Positions 35,520 to 43,669 of a DNA stretch of 64,000 bases are shown here, one piece after another. Each line of letters opens with the position of its first letter. Position 1 is the stretch's first letter. The notes under the pieces were generated by a model, which ran no database searches, was not told where the DNA came from, and saw only the letters and a program-made list of their open reading frames with translations. Both the position numbers and the translations under genes were made by a program. This stretch comes from Flavonifractor sp. An92 (GTDB taxonomy: Bacteria; Bacillota; Clostridia; Oscillospirales; Oscillospiraceae). Where the stretch lies: the NCBI RefSeq assembly GCF_002159175.1, contig NZ_NFGZ01000013.1, forward strand, positions 1-64,000. Direction: 5' to 3'.

Positions 35520-35999
35520 GCCGTTTGGGCTGCCTTTGGAGTAAAAATAATTTTTAAAATGAAGCGCACAAACAGCGCCGAAAGGGAGAGACGGCAGAGC
35601 GCGGAACTGCATAGATTCTGAATATATACAAATATAGGTGATAAAATATCAATTCATAAGGTCGGCACGGGAGAGCAAATTATAAAAAATTCCGTCTTGA
35701 TTACAAATAGTTTACACGCCGGAATGCGCGAATTTCACAAAAATAGGTAGATTTCAGGCCTAAAATAGGCAGAAATAAATGGAAAAAGCAAATGAATATG
35801 TGAAAGAAGTCCATATATCGAGAAATAAAGTTCATACATATGTGTAATATAGACAAAAGGCGACGGGGTGATTTATTGATATAATAGAAATTCGTTCACG
35901 GATGCAAAATCATGTTGAAAATAATTTTTAAAATGCTATAGTTAAGGCAGATCACAAAGCACTGCGCAGCGTGGCGCCCGCGAGAGCACAGTGGAACAA
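35520..35999 (+). promoter_or_regulatory. 480-bp AT-rich regulatory gap upstream of gldA-TRAP-selenoprotein operon
   Basis: No gene is seen. It holds an 18-bp direct repeat (aaaataatttttaaaatg at 35544-35561 and 35918-35935), a 12-bp repeat AAAATAGGYAGA at 35740-35751 and 35762-35773 spaced exactly 22 bp (two helical turns), and a promoter at 35915-35942. The region is far more AT-rich than its surroundings, as expected of a heavily regulated promoter. Confidence 0.55.
35915..35942 (+). promoter_or_regulatory. Candidate sigma-A promoter of gldA operon
   Basis: TTGAAA (35915-35920), a 16-bp spacer and TATAGT (35937-35942), with about 90 nt of leader before the first start codon. Confidence 0.65.
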
Positions 36000-36014
36000 A
36001 AAAGGAGGTAGAGC

Positions 36015-36107
36015 GTGCCGTTTGGCCTGCTCGCAAATTATGGTTTCTTCTACCACGAGAGCGTTTGGAAGTCCTTTGCGTTATGTTCAGGGTCCGGGCG
36101 AGTTTGA
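36015..36107 (+). CDS. Possible 30-codon overlapping leader ORF (out of frame with gldA)
   Basis: The strong ribosome site AAAGGAGG (36001-36008) sits 6 nt before a GTG at 36015. That frame encodes 30 residues (MPFGLLANYG...) and stops at 36105-36107, overlapping the gldA start. It may be a leader that couples or regulates gldA translation. Alternatively it is chance, or the sign of a frameshift in this DNA. Confidence 0.35.
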   Translation: MPFGLLANYGFFYHESVWKSFALCSGSGRV

Positions 36108-37146
36108 CCGCCTGCCCCAGTATACCGCCCCCTACGGCAATGCCTGCGTTCTGATCGACGGGTTCCTCTATCCGGATCTGAACGCCCGTCTGGAGAAGGC
36201 CTACGCCGGCAGCGACCACAGCTTCGTCTCCATCCAGTTCCAGGGCGAGTGCTGTGATGAGGAGGCGGCCCGGATCGGGGCCATCGCCCGGGAGCACCAG
36301 GCCGGCGTCTTTGTGGGCGTGGGCGGCGGCAAGACGCTGGACACCGCCAAGGTGTGCGCCGACGCCATGGGGCTGCCGGTCATCATCGCGCCCTCCTCGG
36401 CGTCCACCGACGCGCCGGTCAGCGAGATCGCGGTGCTCTACACCGCCGACGGCGAGTACATCGGCTCCCGCAAAATGAAGCGCAACGCCGATCTGGTCCT
36501 GGTGGACAGCCAGATCATCGCCAAGGCGCCCCGCCGCCTCTTCGTGGCCGGTATGGGCGACGCCCTGGCCACCTGGTTGGAGGCCCAGGCGGATGAGGCC
36601 TCCGACTCCCCCAACTACATCGGCACGGGCTACCGCCGCTGCAAAGCCGGCATGGCCATCGCAAAAGCCAGCTGGGACATCCTCTTTGCCGACGGTCCCG
36701 CCGCGCTGCGGGCCCTGGAGCGGGGTGTGGTCACCGAGGCGCTGGAGAACGTCATCGAGGCCAACACCCTGCTCAGCGGCCTGGGCTTCCTGAACACCGG
36801 CCTGGCCACCGCCCACGGCATCCACTCGGGCCTGACCGCCCTGCCGGAGACCCACAAGTACCTCCACGGTGAGAAGGTGGCCTTCGGTGTGGTCTGCCAG
36901 ATGGTGCTGGAGAACACCCCCGCCGATGTGGTGGATCAGGTCATGCGCTTCATGACCGCCATCGGCCTGCCGGTGACGCTGGAGCAGCTGGGCGTGGAGG
37001 CCACGCCGGAGAAGGTCCTGGCCATCGCGGAAAAGACCGCCCAGGGTCCCCTGGTCCACCAGGAGCCCTTCGTGGTGACCACCCAGTCGGTGTACGACGC
37101 CATTCTGGCGGCCGATGAGCTGGGCAAGCAGTACCGCGCCATGTGA
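36040..37146 (+). CDS. gldA: GldA-like NAD-dependent glycerol/polyol dehydrogenase
   Basis: 368 residues from ATG 36040, giving a normal GldA N-terminus (GSPLRYVQGPG about 10 residues in). The ribosome site lies 31 nt away; TTG 36022 (13 nt away) is an alternative start. Iron/zinc-type alcohol dehydrogenase features: FVGVGGGKTLDTAK (nucleotide loop), APSSASTDAPVS, and the metal ligands Asp and His in GMGDALATW, TAHGIHSG and HGEKVAFG. Reaction of the family: glycerol to dihydroxyacetone. Here it heads an operon with a TRAP importer, a Grd-like reductase and a sugar kinase, so a related polyol or amino-polyol may be the substrate. Confidence 0.86.
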   Translation: MVSSTTRAFGSPLRYVQGPGEFDRLPQYTAPYGNACVLIDGFLYPDLNARLEKAYAGSDHSFVSIQFQGECCDEEAARIGAIAREHQAGVFVGVGGGKTLDTAKVCADAMGLPVIIAPSSASTDAPVSEIAVLYTADGEYIGSRKMKRNADLVLVDSQIIAKAPRRLFVAGMGDALATWLEAQADEASDSPNYIGTGYRRCKAGMAIAKASWDILFADGPAALRALERGVVTEALENVIEANTLLSGLGFLNTGLATAHGIHSGLTALPETHKYLHGEKVAFGVVCQMVLENTPADVVDQVMRFMTAIGLPVTLEQLGVEATPEKVLAIAEKTAQGPLVHQEPFVVTTQSVYDAILAADELGKQYRAM

Positions 37147-37188
37147 CGGCGAGCCAACCGAACCATCCGATGACAAGGGGGAATTTCC

Positions 37189-38208
37189 GTGAAAAAGAAG
37201 TGGACGCGTATCCTCCTGGCGCTGCTCTGCTGCGGGCTTCTGGCCTCCTGCGGCGGCGCCGGTACGAGCGAGGGCCCTGAGCCGGAAGTGGTGCTGGACT
37301 TCGGACACATCCAGAACCCCGGCCATGCCCTGGCGGTGGCGCCGGAGGAGTTCAAGGCTCTGGTGGAAGAGCGCAGCGAGGGCCGGATCCAGGTCAACCT
37401 CTACCCCTCCAGCCAGCTGGGCTCAGCCCGCGAGATGATGGAGCAGGTGACCATGGGCACCCTGGACATGACCTGCTGTGACACCGCCGACTGGGCGGCC
37501 GCCCTGAGCATCCCCGAGCTGGCCGTGTTCAACATGCCCTTCCTGACCAAGGACCTGGACACCCAGGCCGAGCTCATCAACACCATCGTCTCGGAAGAGG
37601 TGCCCAAGATGCTGGAGGGCTCCGGCGTGCGCCTGCTGATGACCTACTCCAACGGCATCCGCAACCCGCTGCTCAAGACCAAGCCCATCACCTGCCTGGA
37701 GGACATCCAGGGCATCAAGATGCGCACCGCTGAGACCCCGCTCTATGTGGACCTGTGGAACTGCCTGGGGGCCAGCACCGTCACCTCCGCCTGGAGCGAG
37801 GCCTACACCCTCCTGCAGCAGGGCGTGGCCGACGCGGTGGAGGCCGACGCCACCGGCCTGGTGAACCAGAACCTGCAGGAGCAGGGCAAGTACTTCTCCA
37901 AGATCGGCCATCTGGGCGCCATTTACTGCGTCTTTATGAGTGAAGAGAAATGGGACAAGATCCCGGCGGATCTCCAGGAGATCATTCAGGAGTGTGCGCT
38001 GGAGAGTCAGAATACCCAGCTGGAAGAGCGGCAGGCCTCGGATGACGCCGCGGAAAAGAAGATGGAAGAGGACGGCGTGCAGATCAACGAGGTCTCTGCG
38101 GAAGAGCGGGAGCGGATGAAAGACGCCTGCCAGCCCATCTATGACGAATACGCCGAGAAATACGATCTGGGCGACCTGATCGAGCGGATGCTGGCGTTGA
38201 ACAATTGA
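37189..38208 (+). CDS. dctP: TRAP transporter solute-binding lipoprotein, DctP family
   Basis: 339 residues from GTG 37189 (GGGGGAAT upstream). Basic signal peptide and lipobox LLASC. DctP features: GHIQNPGHALAVAPEEFKALVEERS, IQVNLYPSSQLGSAREMMEQV, FNMPFLTKDL and the carboxylate-contacting Arg region GIKMRTAETPLY. It captures an organic acid or sugar acid outside the membrane for the DctQM permease. The ligand cannot be read from sequence; neighbours suggest a polyol acid or N-substituted acid. Confidence 0.9.
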   Translation: MKKKWTRILLALLCCGLLASCGGAGTSEGPEPEVVLDFGHIQNPGHALAVAPEEFKALVEERSEGRIQVNLYPSSQLGSAREMMEQVTMGTLDMTCCDTADWAAALSIPELAVFNMPFLTKDLDTQAELINTIVSEEVPKMLEGSGVRLLMTYSNGIRNPLLKTKPITCLEDIQGIKMRTAETPLYVDLWNCLGASTVTSAWSEAYTLLQQGVADAVEADATGLVNQNLQEQGKYFSKIGHLGAIYCVFMSEEKWDKIPADLQEIIQECALESQNTQLEERQASDDAAEKKMEEDGVQINEVSAEERERMKDACQPIYDEYAEKYDLGDLIERMLALNN

Positions 38209-38247
38209 ACCGGAAACCGCGATTCTGACCTTTAAGAGGTGACAAAA

Positions 38248-38739
38248 GTGAAAACACTCCTGAAAATCGACCGGGGCATCGAGACCTTCCAGACCTGGTT
38301 TTGCATAGCGATGTTTGTTTTGATCCTGATTTTCGGCAGTATCCAGGTCTTTGGCCGCTTCATCCTCCACTCGGCGCCCCCCTGGACCGAAGAGGCCATG
38401 CGCTTTTGCGGTATCTACCTGACCTTTGTGGGCTCCGCCCTCACCGTGCGGGTGGACGGCCATGTGTCGGTGGACATCGTCATCAGCTCCATGAAGAACA
38501 ACAAGGCCCGGGCCATCCTCTTCATCGTGGGCCGCCTGATCTGCGTGGTGTTCCTGCTGATGTTCCTGCCCGGCTCTATCCTGCTGGTCACCAAGACCTT
38601 CCAGTCGCTGGGCGCGGCTATCGCCATTCCCTACGCCTACGTCTACGCTGCGGCTCCGCTGGGCGTTGTGATGATGCTGTGCTCCTACGCCAGCGCCATT
38701 CCCAAGCTGTCCAAGCAGTATCGAGAGGGGGAGAAGTAA
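38248..38739 (+). CDS. dctQ: TRAP transporter small permease, DctQ family
   Basis: 163 residues from GTG 38248, with TAAGAGGTGA upstream; GTG 38239 is an in-frame alternative. Four membrane helices, with the family string SAPPWTEEAMRFCGIYLTFVGSALTVRVDGHVSVD between helices 2 and 3. It forms the transport unit with DctM, whose TTG start follows directly after its stop codon. Confidence 0.9.
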   Translation: MKTLLKIDRGIETFQTWFCIAMFVLILIFGSIQVFGRFILHSAPPWTEEAMRFCGIYLTFVGSALTVRVDGHVSVDIVISSMKNNKARAILFIVGRLICVVFLLMFLPGSILLVTKTFQSLGAAIAIPYAYVYAAAPLGVVMMLCSYASAIPKLSKQYREGEK

Positions 38740-40023
38740 TTGATTACCATCGCAGTTGTGGGACTGCTCATCCTGCTGGTGTTGGGCGTCCCGGTGTGTT
38801 TTGCCATTGGTCTGTCCGGTCTGCTGGCCATTATGCTGGGCAGCGACATCCCGTCCCTCATGGCGGCCCATCAGGCCATCCGCGGCATGAACTCCTTCTC
38901 CCTGATGGCCGGTCCCCTGTTCATCCTGGCCGGTGAGATCATGGGCGCGGCCAACCTCTCCAAGCGTATCCTGGACTTCTGCCGGGCCTGCATCGCCCAG
39001 GTCCGGGGCGGCATGGGCATAGTGTCCGTGCTGGCCAACATGATCTTCGCGGGCATCTCCGGCTCCGGTGCGGCCACCATGAGCGCCGTGAGCACCCTGA
39101 CCGTGCCCGAGCTGAAGAAAGAGGGCTATGACAGCGGCTTCATCGCCTCCATGATCGCCGGCTCCGGCGCGCTGGCCCCCATCATCCCGCCCAGCACCAA
39201 CATGATCGTCTACGCCTCCCTCACCGGCTTCTCGGTGGGCAAGCTCTTCCTGGGCGGCCTGGTGCCCGGCATCCTGATCGGCATCTGCCTGATGGTCATG
39301 TGCTACTGGTACGCCCGCAAGCACAATGTGGACGGCGGCAGCGGCCACTTCAGCTTCCGCGCGGTGGGCAAGGCCTTCGTGCACTCCTTCTTCGCCCTCA
39401 TTACCCCCGTCATCATTCTGGCCGGCGTGGTGTCCGGCAAGTTCACCGCCACCGAGTCCGGCATCGTGGCCTGCATCTACGCGCTGATCTGCGGCTTCTT
39501 CATCTACCGCACCCTGAAGCTCTCCGACCTGGTGGGCATCTTCAAGCGCGCGGCCTCTTCCTCCGCCATGCTGATGATGATCATGGGCATCTCCAGCATC
39601 TACTCCTACATCTTCGCCCGTGAGAACCTGGCCGAGCATATCAAGAACTTCATGCTCTCCATCAGCCAGAATCCCGCCGTGGTGGTGTTCATCATCATCG
39701 TCATCATGCTCATCATCGGCTGCTTCATGGAGACCCTGGCCGCCACCGCCGTCATCCTGCCCATCGTCTACCCCATCATCACCAGCCTGGGCGTGGACCC
39801 CCTGCTGTTCGGCGTGCTGTTCTCCATCTCCACCGTGGTGGGCGCCCTGACCCCGCCGGTGGGCCTGTACCTCTTCCTCTCCATGAACATCGCGGAGGCT
39901 CCCTTCCGCAAAGCCATCAGCTACACCGCGCCGGTGGTGCTCATCATCCTGGCGGTCATGCTGCTGATGTGGTTCTTCCCGCCCATCGTCACCTTGGTGC
40001 CCAACCTTCTCATGGGCGCATAA
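38740..40023 (+). CDS. dctM: TRAP transporter large permease, DctM family
   Basis: 427 residues from TTG 38740, immediately after dctQ. About 12 membrane segments with DctM signatures: PVCFAIGLSGLLAIM, GPLFILAGEIMGAANLSKRI, ISGSGAATMSAVSTLTVPELKKEGYD and IIPPSTNMIVYASLTGFSVGKLFLGGLVPG. It carries the sodium-coupled transport pathway. The TRAP set is complete (P, Q, M). Confidence 0.93.
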   Translation: MITIAVVGLLILLVLGVPVCFAIGLSGLLAIMLGSDIPSLMAAHQAIRGMNSFSLMAGPLFILAGEIMGAANLSKRILDFCRACIAQVRGGMGIVSVLANMIFAGISGSGAATMSAVSTLTVPELKKEGYDSGFIASMIAGSGALAPIIPPSTNMIVYASLTGFSVGKLFLGGLVPGILIGICLMVMCYWYARKHNVDGGSGHFSFRAVGKAFVHSFFALITPVIILAGVVSGKFTATESGIVACIYALICGFFIYRTLKLSDLVGIFKRAASSSAMLMMIMGISSIYSYIFARENLAEHIKNFMLSISQNPAVVVFIIIVIMLIIGCFMETLAATAVILPIVYPIITSLGVDPLLFGVLFSISTVVGALTPPVGLYLFLSMNIAEAPFRKAISYTAPVVLIILAVMLLMWFFPPIVTLVPNLLMGA

Positions 40024-40040
40024 GGCTTAAGGAGTTTAGT

Positions 40041-41345
40041 ATGAAATTAACGGTAGAAACCTTAAAGATCAAGGACCTGCAGTTTGGCGACACCACCTGT
40101 CTGAAGGACGGGGTCCTCTATGTGAGCAAGGCCGACATCCTGGCCTTTGCCGAGAGTGAGCCCTGCTTCAACACCCTCAAGATCGACATCGCCCGCCCGG
40201 GGGATTCCACCCGGATCATCAACGTGGTGGATGTGGTCCAGCCCCGGTGCAAGGTGTCGGGCAACATCGACTGGCCCGGCGTCCTCACCGACGACTACGA
40301 GATCGCCGGCAGCGGTGTCACCCGGGCGGTGGAGGGCATGGGCATCGTCCTGTGCCAGAACAACACCTACTGGTCCCGGAAGTGGGGCTCCTTCGACATG
40401 AGCGGCGAGTGCGCCGCCATCAACCCCTACGCCAAGATGCCTGAGCTGGTCATCGAGCCCATGGCCCCGGAGGACGCGGACTTCCGCGACTACCGCGAGG
40501 CGGTGCGCCGGGTGGGCTTCAAGACCAGCGTGCTGCTGGCCAAGGTCACCCTGGGACAGGCCCCCGATTCTACCGAGACCTTCGACAACGAGACCCAGTA
40601 CCCAGACCTTCCCAGCATCGCCTATTCCTATCAGATCTACTCCAAGCAGTACGACACCCAGAACTACCGGGAGCCCATGGTCTACGGCAACGCCGTGCCC
40701 GACAGCCTCCCCCTCATCATGCAGCCCACCGAGATCCTGGACGGCGCCATCGCCCCCTGCGGCGGCTTCCGCTGCGTGACCACCTATGAGATCCAGAACC
40801 ACCCGGTCATCGTGGAGCTGATGCGCCGCCACGGCAAGGACCTCAACTTCGCCGGCGTGCTCATCACCGTCACCTCGGTGGAGGCCAAGCACCGCTATCT
40901 GGTGTCCAAAATGGCGGCCAGCCTCCTGAAAGAGGTGTTCCACGCCGACGGCGTCATCGTCACCAAGGGCGTGGGCGGCGCGTCCACCCTGTGCGTGGGC
41001 GCCATCGCCAGCGAGGCGGAGAAGCTGGGTATCAAGGCGGTGCCCATCATCCAGATCCTCAACGGCAAGAGTAACCTGGGCGTGGAGTGCATGATCAGCG
41101 AGCAGAACGTGGATTCCATCGTATGCTCGGGAACCTATTACCACAACTTTACCCTCCCGCCGGTGGAGACCCTGCTGGGCGGGCCGGAGGACGCGCTGTA
41201 CCTCAGCGGCGACGACGGCGTCATCGGCGGCCACAAGATCGCCACCGGCCGTCCGGCCAAGGGAGAGGTCCGCTCCACCTACATGAAGCAGGTTGGCCTG
41301 ATGAGCCAGGTGGGCTACTCCTACGGCATGGCCGTGGATTACTGA
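40041..41345 (+). CDS. Glycine/sarcosine/betaine reductase component B alpha/beta proprotein-like (GrdE/GrdG/GrdI family)
   Basis: 434 residues, the usual size of GrdE-type proproteins. Family match along the length: MKLTVETLKIKDLQFGD, DIARPGDSTRIINVVDV, a LPxMQPxEILDGAI region and GDDGVIGGHK. In characterised members the chain is cut before a Cys near residue 242 to make a pyruvoyl group that binds the substrate amine. Here Cys240 and Cys245 lie in ILDGAIAPCGGFRCVTTYEIQN, and Cys245 or Cys240 is the likely site. It pairs with the selenoprotein that follows by 16 bp. The sequence diverges enough from glycine, sarcosine and betaine forms that the substrate is open. Confidence 0.85.
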   Translation: MKLTVETLKIKDLQFGDTTCLKDGVLYVSKADILAFAESEPCFNTLKIDIARPGDSTRIINVVDVVQPRCKVSGNIDWPGVLTDDYEIAGSGVTRAVEGMGIVLCQNNTYWSRKWGSFDMSGECAAINPYAKMPELVIEPMAPEDADFRDYREAVRRVGFKTSVLLAKVTLGQAPDSTETFDNETQYPDLPSIAYSYQIYSKQYDTQNYREPMVYGNAVPDSLPLIMQPTEILDGAIAPCGGFRCVTTYEIQNHPVIVELMRRHGKDLNFAGVLITVTSVEAKHRYLVSKMAASLLKEVFHADGVIVTKGVGGASTLCVGAIASEAEKLGIKAVPIIQILNGKSNLGVECMISEQNVDSIVCSGTYYHNFTLPPVETLLGGPEDALYLSGDDGVIGGHKIATGRPAKGEVRSTYMKQVGLMSQVGYSYGMAVDY

Positions 41346-41361
41346 GGGAGAAGGTCACAGT

Positions 41362-42672
41362 ATGGAACAGAAAAAATGGCGTGTTGTCTGCTATATCAAC
41401 CAGTTCTTCGGCCAGATCGGCGGCGAGGACATGGCCCATGTGGGCTTTTCGGTGAAGGAGGAGCCGGTGGGCCCGGCCCTCCTCTTCCAGAAGCTGCTCC
41501 AGGACGACTGCGAGGTGGTGGGCACCATCATCTGTGGTGACAACTACTTCGCCGAGCACACCGAACAGGCCACTGCCGAGGGCGTGGAGCTGGTCCGGGC
41601 GCTGAAGCCCGACCTCTTCATCGCGGGCCCCGCCTTCAACGCCGGGCGCTACGGCATCAGCTGCGGCAATATGGTCAGCGCCGTGGGCCGGGAGCTGGGC
41701 ATCCCCACCGTCACCGGCATGTATCCGGAAAATCCGGCGGTGGAGCTCTTCCGCAAGGATACCTACATCGTCAAAACGGCCATCCTCTCCTCCCAGCTGC
41801 GCAAGGCCGCTCCGGTCATGGCCAGCATCGGCCTGCGCCTGCTGAAGGGGGAGCACATCGGCAGCGCCGCCTCGGAGGGCTATATCATCCGGGACATCAT
41901 CCTCAATGAGGAGCAGCCCCAGAACGCGGCGGAGCGGGCCATCGACATGGTCCTGAAGAAGATCAAGGGCGAGCCCTTTGTCAGCGAGCTGCTGCCGCCC
42001 AAGTTCGACCACGTGCCCCCCGCCCCTCCGGTGGCGGACCTGAGCAAGGTCAAGCTGGCTCTGGTCACCGACGGCGGACTCATTCCCCAGACCAACCCCG
42101 ACAAACTCAAGCCCAACGGCAGCACCACCTGGGGCCACTACAACTGGGACACCCTGGTGGCCGAGCCCCACTTCGTCATCCACAGCGGCTACGACGGCAC
42201 CTGGGTGCTGGAGAACCCCTACCGGCTCTTCCCGGTGGACATCCTGCGGGAAGAGGTGGCCCAGGGCAAGCTGGGCGCGCTGGAGGAGGAGGTCTATGTC
42301 TCCTGCGGCAACTGCGCCTCGGTGGCGGCCTCCAAGGCCAAGGGCCAGCAGATCGCCCAGGCCCTGCTGGACAAGGGCATCCAGGCGGCTATCCTGACCT
42401 CCACGTGAGGCACCAGCACTCGTTGCGGGTCAACGATCGTGAAGGAAATCGAGCGGGTGGGCATCCCGGTGACGCAGATCTGCGCGGTGGTGGACATCGC
42501 CAAGTCGGTGGGCTCCTCCCGCATCCTGCGTGGTTTTGCCATCACCTGCCCGGTGGGCAATCCCACCCTCAGCGCGGAGGACGAAACGACCTCCCGCCAG
42601 CGCTATGTGGAAAAGGCGCTGGACATGCTCACCAAGCCCGGCCAGAGCGGCATGGTGGAGGACATCCTTTAA
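41362..42672 (+). CDS. GrdB-like selenoprotein, reductase component B large subunit (in-frame UGA = Sec349)
   Basis: 436 residues when the TGA at 42406-42408 is read as selenocysteine. N-terminus CYINQFFGQIGGEDMAHVGF, VVGTIICGDNYF and IPTVTGMYPENPAVE match GrdB/GrdF/GrdH. The Sec site is ILTSTU-GTSTRCGSTIVKEIERVGIPV, nearly as in GrdB, where UxxCxxC is usual; here the middle Cys is Ser (UxxSxxC). Downstream, IAKSVGSSRILRG, CPVGNPTLS and VEKALDML keep family identity, so the codon is not a true stop. Role: with the pyruvoyl partner, cleaves a C-N bond of an amine-type substrate and passes a carboxymethyl-selenoether to component A. GrdA, GrdC and GrdD are not in the window. Confidence 0.88.
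42406..42437 (+). promoter_or_regulatory. Sec-insertion UGA with candidate bacterial SECIS stem-loop
   Basis: The UGA (42406-42408) is followed 12 nt later by CGTTG (42421-42425), a CGGGT loop and CAACG (42431-42435). A G-containing apical loop about 15-25 nt after the UGA is what SelB-dependent insertion needs. The stem assignment was drawn by eye. Confidence 0.65.
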
Positions 42673-42755
42673 ATCTCAGAATATGTTTGCTCCCTTTCGC
42701 AACTCCATGTAAAATAGAGGAAACGGAGAACGTATCAGAAGGGGAGCAAAGCGCG

Positions 42756-43616
42756 ATGACAGATACAGAAAACGGCGGCGCCTTTTACAGCCGCGTACAG
42801 GAAAAACTGGATTCTCTCTCCAAGAAGGAGCGGGAGACCGCGGAGTATATGGTGGCCAACCAGGACAAGCTGATTTACGCCTCCATTACCGAACTGGCGG
42901 AGTTGGTGGGCACCAGCGAGGCCACGGTGACCCGGGTGTGTACCAAGCTGGGGTATCGGGGTTTTCAGGCCCTGAAGGTCAGCGTGGCCCGGGAGCTGGT
43001 GACGCCCCAGGAAAAGATCCACGAGGACCTGACCCAGGACGCGCCGACCGAGCAGATCATCGACAAGATCTTCTCCAGCGCCGTCCAGACCCTGACCATG
43101 ACCCAGAGGGCGCTGGACAGCAAGGCGGTGGAGCGCAGCATTGACGCCCTGTGCAAGGCCCGGCGGATCGTCATCATCGGCAACGGCAACTCCGGGGCCA
43201 TCGCCATGGACGCCCAGCACAAATTCCTGCGCATCGGCCTCGACGCCCAGGCCTACACCGACGATCACATGCAGATGATCGCCGTGGTGTCCCTGACGCC
43301 GGAGGATGTGGTGCTGGCCATCTCCCACTCGGGCAGCTCCCGGGACGTGGGGGATGCCGCCCGGCTGGCCCGGGAGCGGGGCGCCACCGTCATCACCATC
43401 ACCAACAACGGCATCTCCCCGGTGTCCAAGCTGGCGGACATCCGGCTGTACACCTACTCGCAGGAGACCAAATACCGCACCTATGCCATCTCCTCCCGCA
43501 TGGCGGAGCTGACCATCATCGATACGCTGTACACCGGCGTGTCCCTCCGCCTGGGGGAGCAGGCCATCGGAAACTTTGAAGCGCTGGAAAAGGCGCTGGT
43601 CGTCAAGAAATACTAA
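42756..43616 (+). CDS. MurR/RpiR-family transcriptional regulator with SIS domain
   Basis: 286 residues from ATG 42756 (AGGGGAGC upstream). N-terminal HTH_6 domain (about 15-90: LSKKERETAEYMVANQDKL, ELVGTSEATVTRVCTKLGYRGF) and C-terminal sugar-isomerase (SIS) domain (about 135-265: IVIIGNGNSGAIAMDAQHKFLR, VLAISHSGSSRDV). The SIS domain binds phosphosugars as effectors. Position between the Grd-like genes and an FGGY kinase suggests it controls this operon in response to the kinase product; inference. Confidence 0.91.
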   Translation: MTDTENGGAFYSRVQEKLDSLSKKERETAEYMVANQDKLIYASITELAELVGTSEATVTRVCTKLGYRGFQALKVSVARELVTPQEKIHEDLTQDAPTEQIIDKIFSSAVQTLTMTQRALDSKAVERSIDALCKARRIVIIGNGNSGAIAMDAQHKFLRIGLDAQAYTDDHMQMIAVVSLTPEDVVLAISHSGSSRDVGDAARLARERGATVITITNNGISPVSKLADIRLYTYSQETKYRTYAISSRMAELTIIDTLYTGVSLRLGEQAIGNFEALEKALVVKKY

Positions 43617-43669
43617 CGTCCCACCCCCAAAAGCCGGGGCGGGGCGCCCGACGGAATGGGGGAACTACT

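Noticed and set aside
42406-42408. TGA as a true stop of the GrdB-like protein
   Set aside because: Family homology continues in frame for 87 residues and the codon falls exactly at the known Sec position.
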